From: CAZBQJ01 sp964494085
Lineage (GTDB): Bacteria > Patescibacteriota > Gracilibacteria > UBA1369
Assembly (NCBI GenBank): GCA_964494085.1
Contig: CAZBQJ010000002.1
Span: 186,001-250,000 of the forward strand
Length of the DNA: 64,000 bases
Direction of reading: 5' to 3'
Under the pieces are notes generated by a model that saw only the letters and a list, made by a program, of their open reading frames with translations, had not been told where the DNA came from and ran no database searches. Positions 24,878 through 33,292 of the stretch are shown here, in pieces. The position numbers were made by a program, and so were the translations under genes. Position 1 is the first letter of the stretch. The number at the start of each line of letters is the position of its first letter.

Positions 24878-25384
24878 ATGACAAAAAATCAACAAAGATT
24901 AATTAATTATTGTTACAATCTTCTGGCCATGCGGCGCTACTCGATCCATGAAATGGTTCAGAAGCTTGAAGCCAAAAATAGTAAGTTGCTCAACCTTTGT
25001 ACCGATCAGGAATTAGAAGAGATCTTAGCATCCTTGCTCAAGGCTAACCTGATCAATGACCAGGATTACGCTTTTTTCTACATCGACAGTAAAATCCGTC
25101 ACAAACCTATTGGGAAGATCAAAATCAGGCATCAATTACGCCAAAAGGGAATTGCCGATGAACTAATTACTCAGTCATTAAACAAGGCTCAGATTGATGA
25201 ATTGGAATTAGCGGGCAAATTACTTTTAAAAAGGGCAATCGTCTATAACCTTACTCAACTTCAAGACCGGAAAATTAAAGGGCGTTTATTGCGATATTTA
25301 GCCAGCAATGGTTTCAATGGGACGACTTCGTATCAGGCTTATCGAGACCTAGTCAGAATGCAGGTCAATCAGGACAACAGTTGA
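24878..25384 (+). CDS. recX: RecX-type RecA modulator
   Basis: 168 residues, three-helix RecX repeats: NYCYNLLAMRRYSIHEMVQKL, a second repeat LLKANLINDQDYAFFYIDSK, and RQKGIADELITQSL. RecX binds in the groove of RecA filaments and limits their activity. The position immediately after recA supports the assignment. Start at ATG 24878, family-typical. Confidence 0.9.
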   Translation: MTKNQQRLINYCYNLLAMRRYSIHEMVQKLEAKNSKLLNLCTDQELEEILASLLKANLINDQDYAFFYIDSKIRHKPIGKIKIRHQLRQKGIADELITQSLNKAQIDELELAGKLLLKRAIVYNLTQLQDRKIKGRLLRYLASNGFNGTTSYQAYRDLVRMQVNQDNS

Positions 25385-25491
25385 AAGTTATCCATTTTCG
25401 ATCATAGCTTTACAATTCCCTCTATCTCATGTAAATTTAAGCTGATAAAGGATTAGTTAGATCTAATCCGGGCTTTTAACTGCGTTTAAAT

Positions 25492-26742
25492 ATGCAATCA
25501 CAATTCCTTTCCGCTATCAACCAGATTTGCGATGAAAAAAATATTCCCAAAGACCAGATTGTCGAAACAATCAAAGCTGCTGTAAAAGCTGCCTACCGTA
25601 AAGACTATGGCAATAAAGAGCAGAACATTGATATTGATCTGGATGAAAAACGGGAATTGATTACTATTTACTTGGTCAAAGAAATCGTCAAGAAAATTGA
25701 GGATCCTGAAACTCAAATCTTATTAAAAGAGGCTCAACGTTACAATAAATCCGCCAAAATCGGGGGTGAAATTCGAATTGACGTTACCCCATTGGAATAT
25801 GGGCGCATTGCGGCACAATCAGCAAAGCAGGTTATCATTCAAAAGATCCAGGAAGCCGAGCGCGACATGATGTATAACACTTTTAAGGATCGTGAAAATG
25901 AACTGCTAAACGCCTTGGTCCAACGAGTTGAATATGGAACCGTCCACGTTAATCTGGACAACAAGTTAACTACCATCCTCCCCATCGATCAGCAGATTCC
26001 GCGCGAGCGTTATTATGCCGGACAGAGAATCAAGCTTTATCTGGATCGAGTAATTAAAACAAGTCGCGGCCCACAATTAATAATTTCTCGCAACCATCCA
26101 AATCTGGTGATGAAGCTATTGGAATTGGAAATTCCGGAAATCAAAAGCGGCTTGGTTGAGGTGAAGGCAATTGCGCGTGAACCAGGAGTCCGTTCGAAGG
26201 TTGCCGTCAGTTCCAATGATCCCAAAATCGACCCGATCGGGTCTTGTGTCGGCCAAAAGGGTGTGCGTGTTCAGAATGTTATGGACGAGTTAAATGGGGA
26301 AAGAATCGATATTATCCAATGGTCAGACGATATTGAATCCTATATCCGTACCGCTTTGGCTCCGGCTAAAGTTGCCGCCATTGATTTGGATGAAACGGAT
26401 AAAAGGGCCAGAATTTTCGTCAATCCCGACCAACGCCCATTAGCAATCGGAAAAAATGGTCAAAATGTTCGACTAGCTTCCAGATTAACCGGTTATGAGC
26501 TCGATATCCTCGACGTCGCCGAAATGACAGCCAATGCCGAAGCTGAAAAGGCTGCCGCCAAAGTAGAGGCAATTAAAGATTTACCAAATGTTTCAGCCGA
26601 AGCAATCGCCAAGCTGGAAACAGCCAATATGACCATGGTAGAACAGCTCAAAGGTCTTTCAGTAGCGGATATTGCTGGAATAGAAGGTCTCAGTCAGGAG
26701 GACGCTCAAACCGTCGCCGAAGAAGTAGCAAAAGCCAGCTAG
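25492..26742 (+). CDS. nusA: Transcription termination/antitermination factor NusA
   Basis: 416 residues: N-terminal RNA-polymerase-binding domain (1-125), S1 domain (about 135-200), two KH domains (GSCVGQKGVRVQNV at about 247 and AIGKNGQNVRLASRLTG at about 320) and a C-terminal helix-hairpin-helix segment. It modulates pausing, termination and antitermination. The usual partners rimP and infB are not adjacent; the gene stands alone between recX and pilB. Confidence 0.96.
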   Translation: MQSQFLSAINQICDEKNIPKDQIVETIKAAVKAAYRKDYGNKEQNIDIDLDEKRELITIYLVKEIVKKIEDPETQILLKEAQRYNKSAKIGGEIRIDVTPLEYGRIAAQSAKQVIIQKIQEAERDMMYNTFKDRENELLNALVQRVEYGTVHVNLDNKLTTILPIDQQIPRERYYAGQRIKLYLDRVIKTSRGPQLIISRNHPNLVMKLLELEIPEIKSGLVEVKAIAREPGVRSKVAVSSNDPKIDPIGSCVGQKGVRVQNVMDELNGERIDIIQWSDDIESYIRTALAPAKVAAIDLDETDKRARIFVNPDQRPLAIGKNGQNVRLASRLTGYELDILDVAEMTANAEAEKAAAKVEAIKDLPNVSAEAIAKLETANMTMVEQLKGLSVADIAGIEGLSQEDAQTVAEEVAKAS

Positions 26743-26761
26743 TTAATATTTATAAAGCCAC

Positions 26762-26803
26762 GCCCCAAAGAGCCAGCTGCCAAAGCTGGCTCTTTGGGGC
26801 TTT
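26762..26803 (+). terminator. Intrinsic terminator after nusA
   Basis: A perfect 16-base-pair stem (26762-26777 and 26785-26800) with a seven-base loop, followed by a short T-run, 20 bases after the nusA stop. Confidence 0.85.
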
Positions 26804-26837
26804 CTATGCTAAAATGTAAGGATTTATTTATGGAGAT

Positions 26838-28697
26838 ATGGTCGACCCACAAAGCCTCAAAGATCCAGGTCATGAAAATATCCCGATAGAGGGCTCAACA
26901 ATCCCGTCATCGACGGATATTCAAGCAGCTCCTCCCACAGCAGCGCAACCTACTCCACCTACAACCACTCCCGTCTCTTCCAGTCAAAAAGCGACTACAA
27001 CTACTCCTGCTATCCAGGAAATGTCCATCGATAGGGCCGAGCTGGCATCCTCAGAAGAAGCTCAAAAGATGGAATCGGGTTTGGCTAAAATCAACCGTCT
27101 GGCAAAGGAAAAGGCCACTCAGGAAAAAGCCAACTCGATGGGTATGAATTACATCGACATCGCTACAACCCCCATCAATCCCGATTTGTTAAAAATTCTC
27201 AGCCCGGAGGTGGCCAGAGCCAATCTGATTATGCCTTTTTATAAATTAGGCAAAAAGTTACGCATCACGGTAGCCCATCCGACCAACACCGAAACAAGAG
27301 AAGTCATCAATCAGTTAAAGCGACAAGGCTATCTGATCAATGTTAACCTTTCCTCCGACGAAGGGATCTTAGAAGCTCTGAAAATCTACAAAACCGATCA
27401 GTATCGAGTCAAAGAGCAGATTGATACCAAGCTGGATGAAGCCAAAATCAAAACTTATGAAAAAGAGTTGGCTGATCTTTCCAAACTGGGTGAAAAAATT
27501 TCTACTGTAAATTCAGAAGAGGCCGTTTATATGATCAATGTCGGGGCACTACGCGCCGGGTCTTCGGATATACATTTGGAAGCAGAAGAAAAATATGTGC
27601 GTGCCCGTTTCCGTATAGATGGTCAATTACATGAAGTGTTCCGCATCGACAAATCAGCCTGGAACAACATCTCGAATCAGCTCAAATATCAAGCCAAACT
27701 CAAACTAAACGTTACCAATATCCCTCAGGACGGTCGTTATAGTTTTCAGGTAAATGAGCGACGCATCGATGTGAGAGTTTCTGTTTTACCGACTGAATAT
27801 GGTGAAAGTTTTGTCATGAGACTTTTGGATTCCGGCAGGCGCTTAATCTCCTTTGAAGAACTGGGTTATAGTGGTCAATATTTACAAAAAATCCAAAAAT
27901 TAACAAAAATTACTCATGGCATGATCTTGATGACTGGTCCAACCGGTTCCGGTAAAACTACCTCGCTTTACACCATGCTCTCCAAATTCAATAATCCAAC
28001 AGCTAAAATAATTACTTTGGAAGATCCGATAGAATATCATTTAGAAGGAGTTTCCCAGAGTCAAATCAATGAAAAGGGCGGTTATACATTTGCCAGCGGC
28101 CTGCGCTCAGTACTCCGTCAGGATCCGGAAATCATTATGATCGGTGAAATTCGTGACTTGGAGACAGCGGAAACCGCTGCGCAGGCCGCTTTGACCGGTC
28201 ACGTTCTGCTTTCCACACTACATACCAATTCAGCTTTGGAAACCATCCCACGTTTGGTCAACATTGGTTTACAACCGTTTATGATCGCTCCGGCCTTGCA
28301 CACCGTTATCGCACAACGCTTGGCCCGCCGGATTTGCCCTAATTGTCGTGAAGAAAAGCCTATACCTGCCGCTACACTGGAAGAATTAAAAAGAGTAGTT
28401 GAAACTATTAAAAAGGTGAGGCCTTCGGAAAACCTGGTTATACCGGCAACCTTACCGGTCGCCACTGGTTGCGAAGTTTGTAGTCACACCGGTTACAAAG
28501 GTCGAGTTGCAGTAGTCGAGATGTTGGAGGTCGATTTTGAATTAAAAGATTTGATCCTCAATAAAGCCAGTATGACCAAAATGATCGAGTCAGCTCGTCG
28601 TAAGGGAATGATTACCATGCGCGAAGATGGCGTCATCAAGGTATTGCAGGGGATTACCAACTTGGAAGAAGTTCATCGTGTTACTTCAATCAATTAA
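26838..28697 (+). CDS. pilB: Type IV pilus assembly ATPase PilB/GspE
   Basis: 619 residues. Powers pilin polymerisation from the cytoplasmic side. Regions: Pro/Thr-rich disordered start (about 1-70), T2SSE N-terminal domain (about 95-190), ATPase core with Walker A GPTGSGKTTS (about 367), Asp box and Walker B GEIRDLETAE, His box LLSTLHTN, and a zinc-binding tetra-Cys (CPNC about 499, CEVC about 545). GGAGAT precedes the ATG. Its end overlaps dprA on the other strand by eight bases. A pilus plus ComM, DprA and ComEC-type genes fits DNA uptake; attachment to a host cell is another possibility. Confidence 0.95.
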   Translation: MVDPQSLKDPGHENIPIEGSTIPSSTDIQAAPPTAAQPTPPTTTPVSSSQKATTTTPAIQEMSIDRAELASSEEAQKMESGLAKINRLAKEKATQEKANSMGMNYIDIATTPINPDLLKILSPEVARANLIMPFYKLGKKLRITVAHPTNTETREVINQLKRQGYLINVNLSSDEGILEALKIYKTDQYRVKEQIDTKLDEAKIKTYEKELADLSKLGEKISTVNSEEAVYMINVGALRAGSSDIHLEAEEKYVRARFRIDGQLHEVFRIDKSAWNNISNQLKYQAKLKLNVTNIPQDGRYSFQVNERRIDVRVSVLPTEYGESFVMRLLDSGRRLISFEELGYSGQYLQKIQKLTKITHGMILMTGPTGSGKTTSLYTMLSKFNNPTAKIITLEDPIEYHLEGVSQSQINEKGGYTFASGLRSVLRQDPEIIMIGEIRDLETAETAAQAALTGHVLLSTLHTNSALETIPRLVNIGLQPFMIAPALHTVIAQRLARRICPNCREEKPIPAATLEELKRVVETIKKVRPSENLVIPATLPVATGCEVCSHTGYKGRVAVVEMLEVDFELKDLILNKASMTKMIESARRKGMITMREDGVIKVLQGITNLEEVHRVTSIN

Positions 28698-29805
28698 TTG
28701 CAGAGATTTGCCAGTTAAATTGAGAGTTTTTGTAGATCAATCCGGCTATTTCCAGTTTACTGATAGTAGTCAATAATTGAGTCCTTTCAACCTCGTCCGC
28801 TCTTTCATTTACCAGTGAATCCAGCTGGTCTGTACTATATTCGTGCATTTTAATCAGGTCATAGATTTTTTTATCAAAAATACTCCACTCGCTTTGAACC
28901 AGCTTTTCCCCAACTAATTTATCGTTCAGCATCCCTCTCATTATTAGGCTCTCTTGAACATCTTTGATCGAGTCGACCAATTGAGCCTCGCCTTTTTTGA
29001 TCAGGTTATTGCATCCTTGGCTTTGTATGCGTCCCGGGTCGCCAGGAAAAGCCAGGATTTCTTTCCCTTGTTCCAAAGCATATTTAGCCGTAATCAAGGC
29101 GCCGGAACGTTTTGCCGCCTCTATCACAATCACCGTGTTGGCCAGGCCGGCTATTATTCTATTGCGTTCGACAAATTGATATTTCCAAGTATTTGTCGTC
29201 ATCGGATACTCAGAGATTAAAGCTCCTCCTTTCGAGAGAATTTTGTCAGCCAAATGTTGATGTGTGGCCGGCGTGACTTTATTTATTCCTGAAGCCAAGA
29301 CTCCAATAGTTCTACCGTCATTTTGCAGAGTTCCGGCATGAGCCGCCGCGTCAATACCGAATGCCAAACCGCTGATAACAGTAATTCCCCAGGTCGAAAG
29401 ACTCTTGGCCAAACTAAAAGTCAGTTTTTCCCCCGCTAGGCTGGACTTTCTCATACCGACTATAGCAACGCGCCTGGTCAGTTCATTTATCGGTTGTCCT
29501 TTTCTATAAAGTAAGTATGGAGGCCGTCCAATGTGCCTCAATTCCTCAGGAAACTCTTGATTTGCTTTTCCAACTAAAAAAATATCGTTTCTCCAAAGTA
29601 AATCCAGACTCTTCTCCAGGTCCAATTTTCTCCTCCAGTTCAGTAAGTCATCGATGTATTCTTTCCCCAAACCAGCCTCCTCTAATTCGATCTGCTCAGC
29701 CTTTTCCCAGGCATATCGAAAATCACCAAAATAACGGTCTATTTTTACCAATTTATCATAACTGGCCCCTGTTATATGCCAGAAGGCATGTATATATTTT
29801 TCCAT
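28690..29805 (-). CDS. dprA: DNA-processing protein DprA
   Basis: 371 residues. Loads RecA on incoming single-stranded DNA during transformation. A helix-hairpin-like N-terminal region (1-80) is followed by the Rossmann-like DprA domain (VAIVGMRKSS, ISGLAFGIDAAAHAG, VLASGINKVTP, SEYPMTTN, RNRIIAGLANTVIVIEA, GALITAKYALEQGKEILAFPGDP) and a C-terminal winged-helix part (about 300-371). Normal length. Minus strand, after ftsE, with 48 bases between. Confidence 0.94.
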   Translation of the reverse strand: MEKYIHAFWHITGASYDKLVKIDRYFGDFRYAWEKAEQIELEEAGLGKEYIDDLLNWRRKLDLEKSLDLLWRNDIFLVGKANQEFPEELRHIGRPPYLLYRKGQPINELTRRVAIVGMRKSSLAGEKLTFSLAKSLSTWGITVISGLAFGIDAAAHAGTLQNDGRTIGVLASGINKVTPATHQHLADKILSKGGALISEYPMTTNTWKYQFVERNRIIAGLANTVIVIEAAKRSGALITAKYALEQGKEILAFPGDPGRIQSQGCNNLIKKGEAQLVDSIKDVQESLIMRGMLNDKLVGEKLVQSEWSIFDKKIYDLIKMHEYSTDQLDSLVNERADEVERTQLLTTISKLEIAGLIYKNSQFNWQISAIN

Positions 29806-29853
29806 AGTAAAATCACTATAGAAAATGTTGTTGAACCCTGAATGAAATAGAGA

Positions 29854-30528
29854 TTAATTGTAGTCCCCAACCTTCTTATCACCTACTATACGGCCATTAT
29901 CCAGTTTGACGACCCTTCTTTTTAGAAAATTAACCAGCTCTTTATTGTGAGTTGTCAAAATGATAGAAATGCCCTTTTTATTAATATCCTGAAAAAGTTT
30001 CACGATTTCCAACGCTGTTTTGGGGTCCAGGTTTCCAGTAGGCTCATCTGCCACTATCAAGCCCGGTTCATGTACCAAGGCTCTGGCTATGGAAGTCCTT
30101 TGTTTTTCACCTCCCGATAATTGAAAGGGGAAATGCTTTTCTTGATCCGACAATCCAACCATTTTCAAAACCTGTCTGACGCGAGGCGTTATTTGGGATC
30201 TTTCCACCCCGCATACTTCCAAGGCAAAAGCTACATTTTCAAATACAGTTTTCTGGGGTAGTAGACGATAATCCTGAAATACTACGCCAATCCTTCGGCG
30301 ATAGTACTGTAATTCCTTTTGGTCCATTTCAGTAATCCTGTAGCCATCTACAGTTATATTACCAGCCTGTATCCGCTCCGCTCCAATCAACGCATATACC
30401 AAAGTTGATTTACCGGCACCTGATGGGCCGATAATCGATACAAACTCACCTGGAGTAATGCTCAAAGAGACATTATCCAGTACGCGTTTGCTTTTATAGC
30501 TTTTTGTTACTCGATCAAAAATAATCAT
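29854..30528 (-). CDS. ftsE: FtsE-type ABC transporter ATPase
   Basis: 224 residues from the start at 30528 (MIIFDRVTKSYKSK), which matches the family; the frame is open 13 codons further upstream. Walker A GPSGAGKST, signature LSGGEKQR, Walker B LIVADEPTGNLD and the H-loop ILTTHN are intact. FtsE with membrane partner FtsX controls murein hydrolases at the division site. The partner, usually next downstream, is replaced here by dprA. Another LolD/MacB-like role cannot be excluded without the permease. Confidence 0.85.
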   Translation of the reverse strand: MIIFDRVTKSYKSKRVLDNVSLSITPGEFVSIIGPSGAGKSTLVYALIGAERIQAGNITVDGYRITEMDQKELQYYRRRIGVVFQDYRLLPQKTVFENVAFALEVCGVERSQITPRVRQVLKMVGLSDQEKHFPFQLSGGEKQRTSIARALVHEPGLIVADEPTGNLDPKTALEIVKLFQDINKKGISIILTTHNKELVNFLKRRVVKLDNGRIVGDKKVGDYN

Positions 30529-30592
30529 CTTCTGTATTTTAGCATAAATGGGTGAAAGTCCAATCAAAATACACTTTTGAAAGAGACTAATC

Positions 30593-30630
30593 GCCGACTA
30601 TTCATCTGACCAGCCGGATGAATAGTCGGC
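30593..30630 (-). terminator. Hairpin after the xer-type recombinase gene
   Basis: Fourteen-base arms 30593-30606 and 30617-30630 pair perfectly around a ten-base loop, five bases past the recombinase stop. The T-run is weak on both strands, so it may be an mRNA-end stabiliser rather than a strong terminator. Confidence 0.6.
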
Positions 30631-30635
30631 CAGCA

Positions 30636-31577
30636 TTACTTGTGATACTTATCATGTATTTCTTTCAAACGTCGATTAGTCAAATGAGTATATATCTGGG
30701 TAGTTGTAATCGAACTATGTCCCAGCATTTCCTGAACAGACCTGATATCCGCTCCATTTTTCAATAATTCCGTCGCAAAACTGTGTCTCAATTTATGAGG
30801 AGTAACCTTTTTGATCAGCCCGGCCTTTCTAGCATAGTTCCTGATTGAATATTGAACCATTGTAGTGCTGATCCGTTTATTCTCATTACGGCTCATTTTG
30901 GCGGCCGCCATCATCTCTTTGCCTCTACCATGATTAATAAAAGCCGGTTTCAAATCATCGTCGCGTGCGCGCCAGTAGACGTCCAGGGCGGCCGCCGCCT
31001 CCGGCGATAAAAACACAATTCTGTATTTCCCACCCTTACCGATAACTCTGAACTCCTTAGTATCCAGATTGATTTGTTCTCTATCTAAATTCACCAATTC
31101 ACTGATACGCAGACCGGTAGAATAAAGACATCGCAGAACCGCATAATCTCTCAATCCAGATATCTTGTTTTGATCCACCACGGCAAATAAAGCTTCCAAT
31201 TCATCTCTTTCCAAAAAGTCCACAGTTCTAGCGGGTATTTTTCCTAATTCAATTTTCTCTGGCGCCAGTGTAAAGTAATCCTGTTTGATCAAATACTTTA
31301 GAAACGCTCTCAGAGCGATAATGTGATAAGCTTGGGTTTTTATGTTCAGTAAGGGTTTCCCATCCTCATCTTCCAGTCTATTTAAAAATAACCGATATTG
31401 GTCTATCTGGTCCAAACTGATTTCACCAATCAATGTCTGCGGCTTTACAAAAGCCGCGAATCTACTCAAATAGTGCCGGTAATTTTCCAAAGTCTTGGCG
31501 GCCTGATTCTTCGTAATTTCCGCATATTCCAAGAATTTCTTTAGCGCTTCTGCAATTGTAATTTCTTTTTTGTTCAT
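30636..31577 (-). CDS. Tyrosine recombinase of the XerC/XerD family
   Basis: 313 residues: N-terminal SAM-like core-binding domain (1-100) and catalytic domain. All active-site residues are visible: Arg in TGLRISEL (about 173), Lys in VIGKGGKYR, HKLRH (about 263-267), His in LGHSSI and the nucleophile Tyr in TQIYTHL (near 299). Length fits the chromosome-dimer-resolving Xer enzymes rather than phage integrases, and no mobile element surrounds it. No dif site recognised here. Confidence 0.9.
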   Translation of the reverse strand: MNKKEITIAEALKKFLEYAEITKNQAAKTLENYRHYLSRFAAFVKPQTLIGEISLDQIDQYRLFLNRLEDEDGKPLLNIKTQAYHIIALRAFLKYLIKQDYFTLAPEKIELGKIPARTVDFLERDELEALFAVVDQNKISGLRDYAVLRCLYSTGLRISELVNLDREQINLDTKEFRVIGKGGKYRIVFLSPEAAAALDVYWRARDDDLKPAFINHGRGKEMMAAAKMSRNENKRISTTMVQYSIRNYARKAGLIKKVTPHKLRHSFATELLKNGADIRSVQEMLGHSSITTTQIYTHLTNRRLKEIHDKYHK

Positions 31578-31628
31578 TGCTAAAATTCTAGCACTGAAAA
31601 GAAAACTGCAAAAACATTTGGGCTAAGA

Positions 31629-32087
31629 TTACCTAACCTTTTTCGGTGGGCGGCGGGGTTTATTGTTTACTGCGTTCATAAAGGGGATTATCTTGGCTGA
31701 TTCGATCTTTTTCTGGTCACCGAGGACAAATGCTACTGTCGCTTTATGTTTCATGCAAAGAACAACTCTTTTATTGGTATTAAACAGTATTTCTGTCAGT
31801 TCCGGCTGCTCAGGCTGCAAGTCTGTTAATGTATAGACCTTGTCATCAATGTCTACCGCAGCAATAATCCTAGTTTCCAAAACCAGCAATTCATCATTAC
31901 AAAGGTTTTCTTCGCAGCGATATTCCGACTGGTCAACAGTTTTTGCGTAAACATTATAGATACCCTCTTTAAGTCTATAATCATCAATATATTTTCTATC
32001 AAAACTGGACGTTATAGTCCTGAAGTAGCCGTTGTGCTCTTCAATATCGACGATTTTTGCAGACGGTGAATTTCTTCTATTGTTCAT
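31629..32087 (-). CDS. Hypothetical protein, 152 aa
   Basis: A soluble, probably beta-rich protein without signal peptide. Start at MNNRRNSPSAKIVDIEEHN; two Cys lie close together (RCEENLCNDE) and the C-terminus is basic and Pro-rich (PRRPPKKVR), which could bind nucleic acid. Divergent from the L,D-transpeptidase gene. No family recognised. Confidence 0.6.
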   Translation of the reverse strand: MNNRRNSPSAKIVDIEEHNGYFRTITSSFDRKYIDDYRLKEGIYNVYAKTVDQSEYRCEENLCNDELLVLETRIIAAVDIDDKVYTLTDLQPEQPELTEILFNTNKRVVLCMKHKATVAFVLGDQKKIESAKIIPFMNAVNNKPRRPPKKVR

Positions 32088-32132
32088 CTTGAGTGGGATT
32101 TAAGAGAGGTTATCTTAGCAGAGACTCGATAT

Positions 32133-32160
32133 TTGTCAAAAAGTAAATCTATGGTATAGT
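32133..32160 (+). promoter_or_regulatory. sigma70-type promoter of the L,D-transpeptidase gene
   Basis: TTGTCA (32133-32138) and TATAGT (32155-32160) with a 16-base spacer, 27 bases before the ATG. The leader contains a GGAGA/TCTCC pair that could fold. Confidence 0.6.
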
Positions 32161-32187
32161 AAGGAGATTATTATTCTTACTCTCCAT

Positions 32188-33240
32188 ATGAAAAAAGGAT
32201 TTCTCAGACTTCTACTCTTTGTCCTGATCTGTCTACCAATGTCTTTCATTACAGTGGACGCCGCCAAGGTAAATCCCGGTGTCACCATGCATCAGGCCTC
32301 CAGGGTTATCAATAAATCCATCGATTCTTTGAGTGTGTCCTGTCAGAGTTTGCCAGTGAAAGCTGTCGTCTATGCAGGTCAGTTGCAGTCTATCGAAGTC
32401 CCTGCACAAGTTGAGCCAAATCAACTATTCACTGTAAATGTCACCATTACCAATACCGGCAATACCCCTTGGTTCTCCAGTCGCAGTGGTTGTAGCAGAC
32501 AATCTTCTACTTTCCTCGGCACCACTCATGAACAAGACCGTCTAACTGGCTTTTTCGCGCCGATAGTCTTTGGCGATACCAACTGGTTCAGTGGAAACAG
32601 AGTCGTCATGAGTACCCCCAGGGTGGAGCCGGGCCAAACCGGAGTCTTTTCTTTTATCGCTCATGCTCCCCAAACCCCCGGGTTCTATCGTGAATATTTC
32701 GCGCCAGTCGTCGAAGGCCAAAGTTGGATCAAAGACAAAGCTGAATTCAGTTTCGATGTACAAGTTGGCCAATTACCGGAAGGATCGGATAAAGTGCTTT
32801 CCTACACCAAAGATATTCAAAGCAGCATTAACCTCATCGATCCACAATTTTTTGGAGAAAAGAAAATCGAAGTCAGTCTTTCCAAACAGGCTATGTATGT
32901 CTACCTGGGCGATAAAATCATTAAATCCTTCCGTGTTTCTACAGGCACGCCTACCCATCCCACTCCACTCGGTACTACTCATATTCAATTTAAACAGGAA
33001 GTTAGAGTAGCCGGCTCAGTACCTCACTACATCATGCCAAAATTCATGCAATTCCGATCAGGTGGATACGGTATACATGCTTTACCGAGTCTGGCCAATG
33101 ATCGTGGAGTCTTTTGGCGTGAAGCCTTAAACCATATCGGTTCAGCCCGTAGTCACGGTTGCATCAGATTGCTACCTGACGATGCCAATTTCCTGTTTGA
33201 CTTCACCGATGTTGGCATGCCAGTCAAAGTTGTGCGGTAA
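32188..33240 (+). CDS. L,D-transpeptidase (YkuD) with N-terminal Ig-like domain
   Basis: 350 residues. Signal peptide (1-25), an Ig-like domain of the NEW3/NBR1 kind (about 65-200, PNQLFTVNVTITNTGNTPW), then a YkuD domain (about 228-350) with the active-site SHGCIRL near the end, whose Cys attacks the donor stem peptide. It forms 3-3 peptidoglycan crosslinks or attaches proteins outside the membrane. Complete active site. Its own promoter lies upstream and pcrA follows. Confidence 0.92.
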   Translation: MKKGFLRLLLFVLICLPMSFITVDAAKVNPGVTMHQASRVINKSIDSLSVSCQSLPVKAVVYAGQLQSIEVPAQVEPNQLFTVNVTITNTGNTPWFSSRSGCSRQSSTFLGTTHEQDRLTGFFAPIVFGDTNWFSGNRVVMSTPRVEPGQTGVFSFIAHAPQTPGFYREYFAPVVEGQSWIKDKAEFSFDVQVGQLPEGSDKVLSYTKDIQSSINLIDPQFFGEKKIEVSLSKQAMYVYLGDKIIKSFRVSTGTPTHPTPLGTTHIQFKQEVRVAGSVPHYIMPKFMQFRSGGYGIHALPSLANDRGVFWREALNHIGSARSHGCIRLLPDDANFLFDFTDVGMPVKVVR

Positions 33241-33292
33241 ACATTGCGGCTTCCGGTCAGCTCTTCTATAATGCCCACACTTAATCGTTTTT

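Noticed and set aside
30636..31577. Phage integrase marking an integrated element
   Set aside because: Length and active-site spacing fit Xer; neighbours are housekeeping genes and no attachment-site repeats were found.
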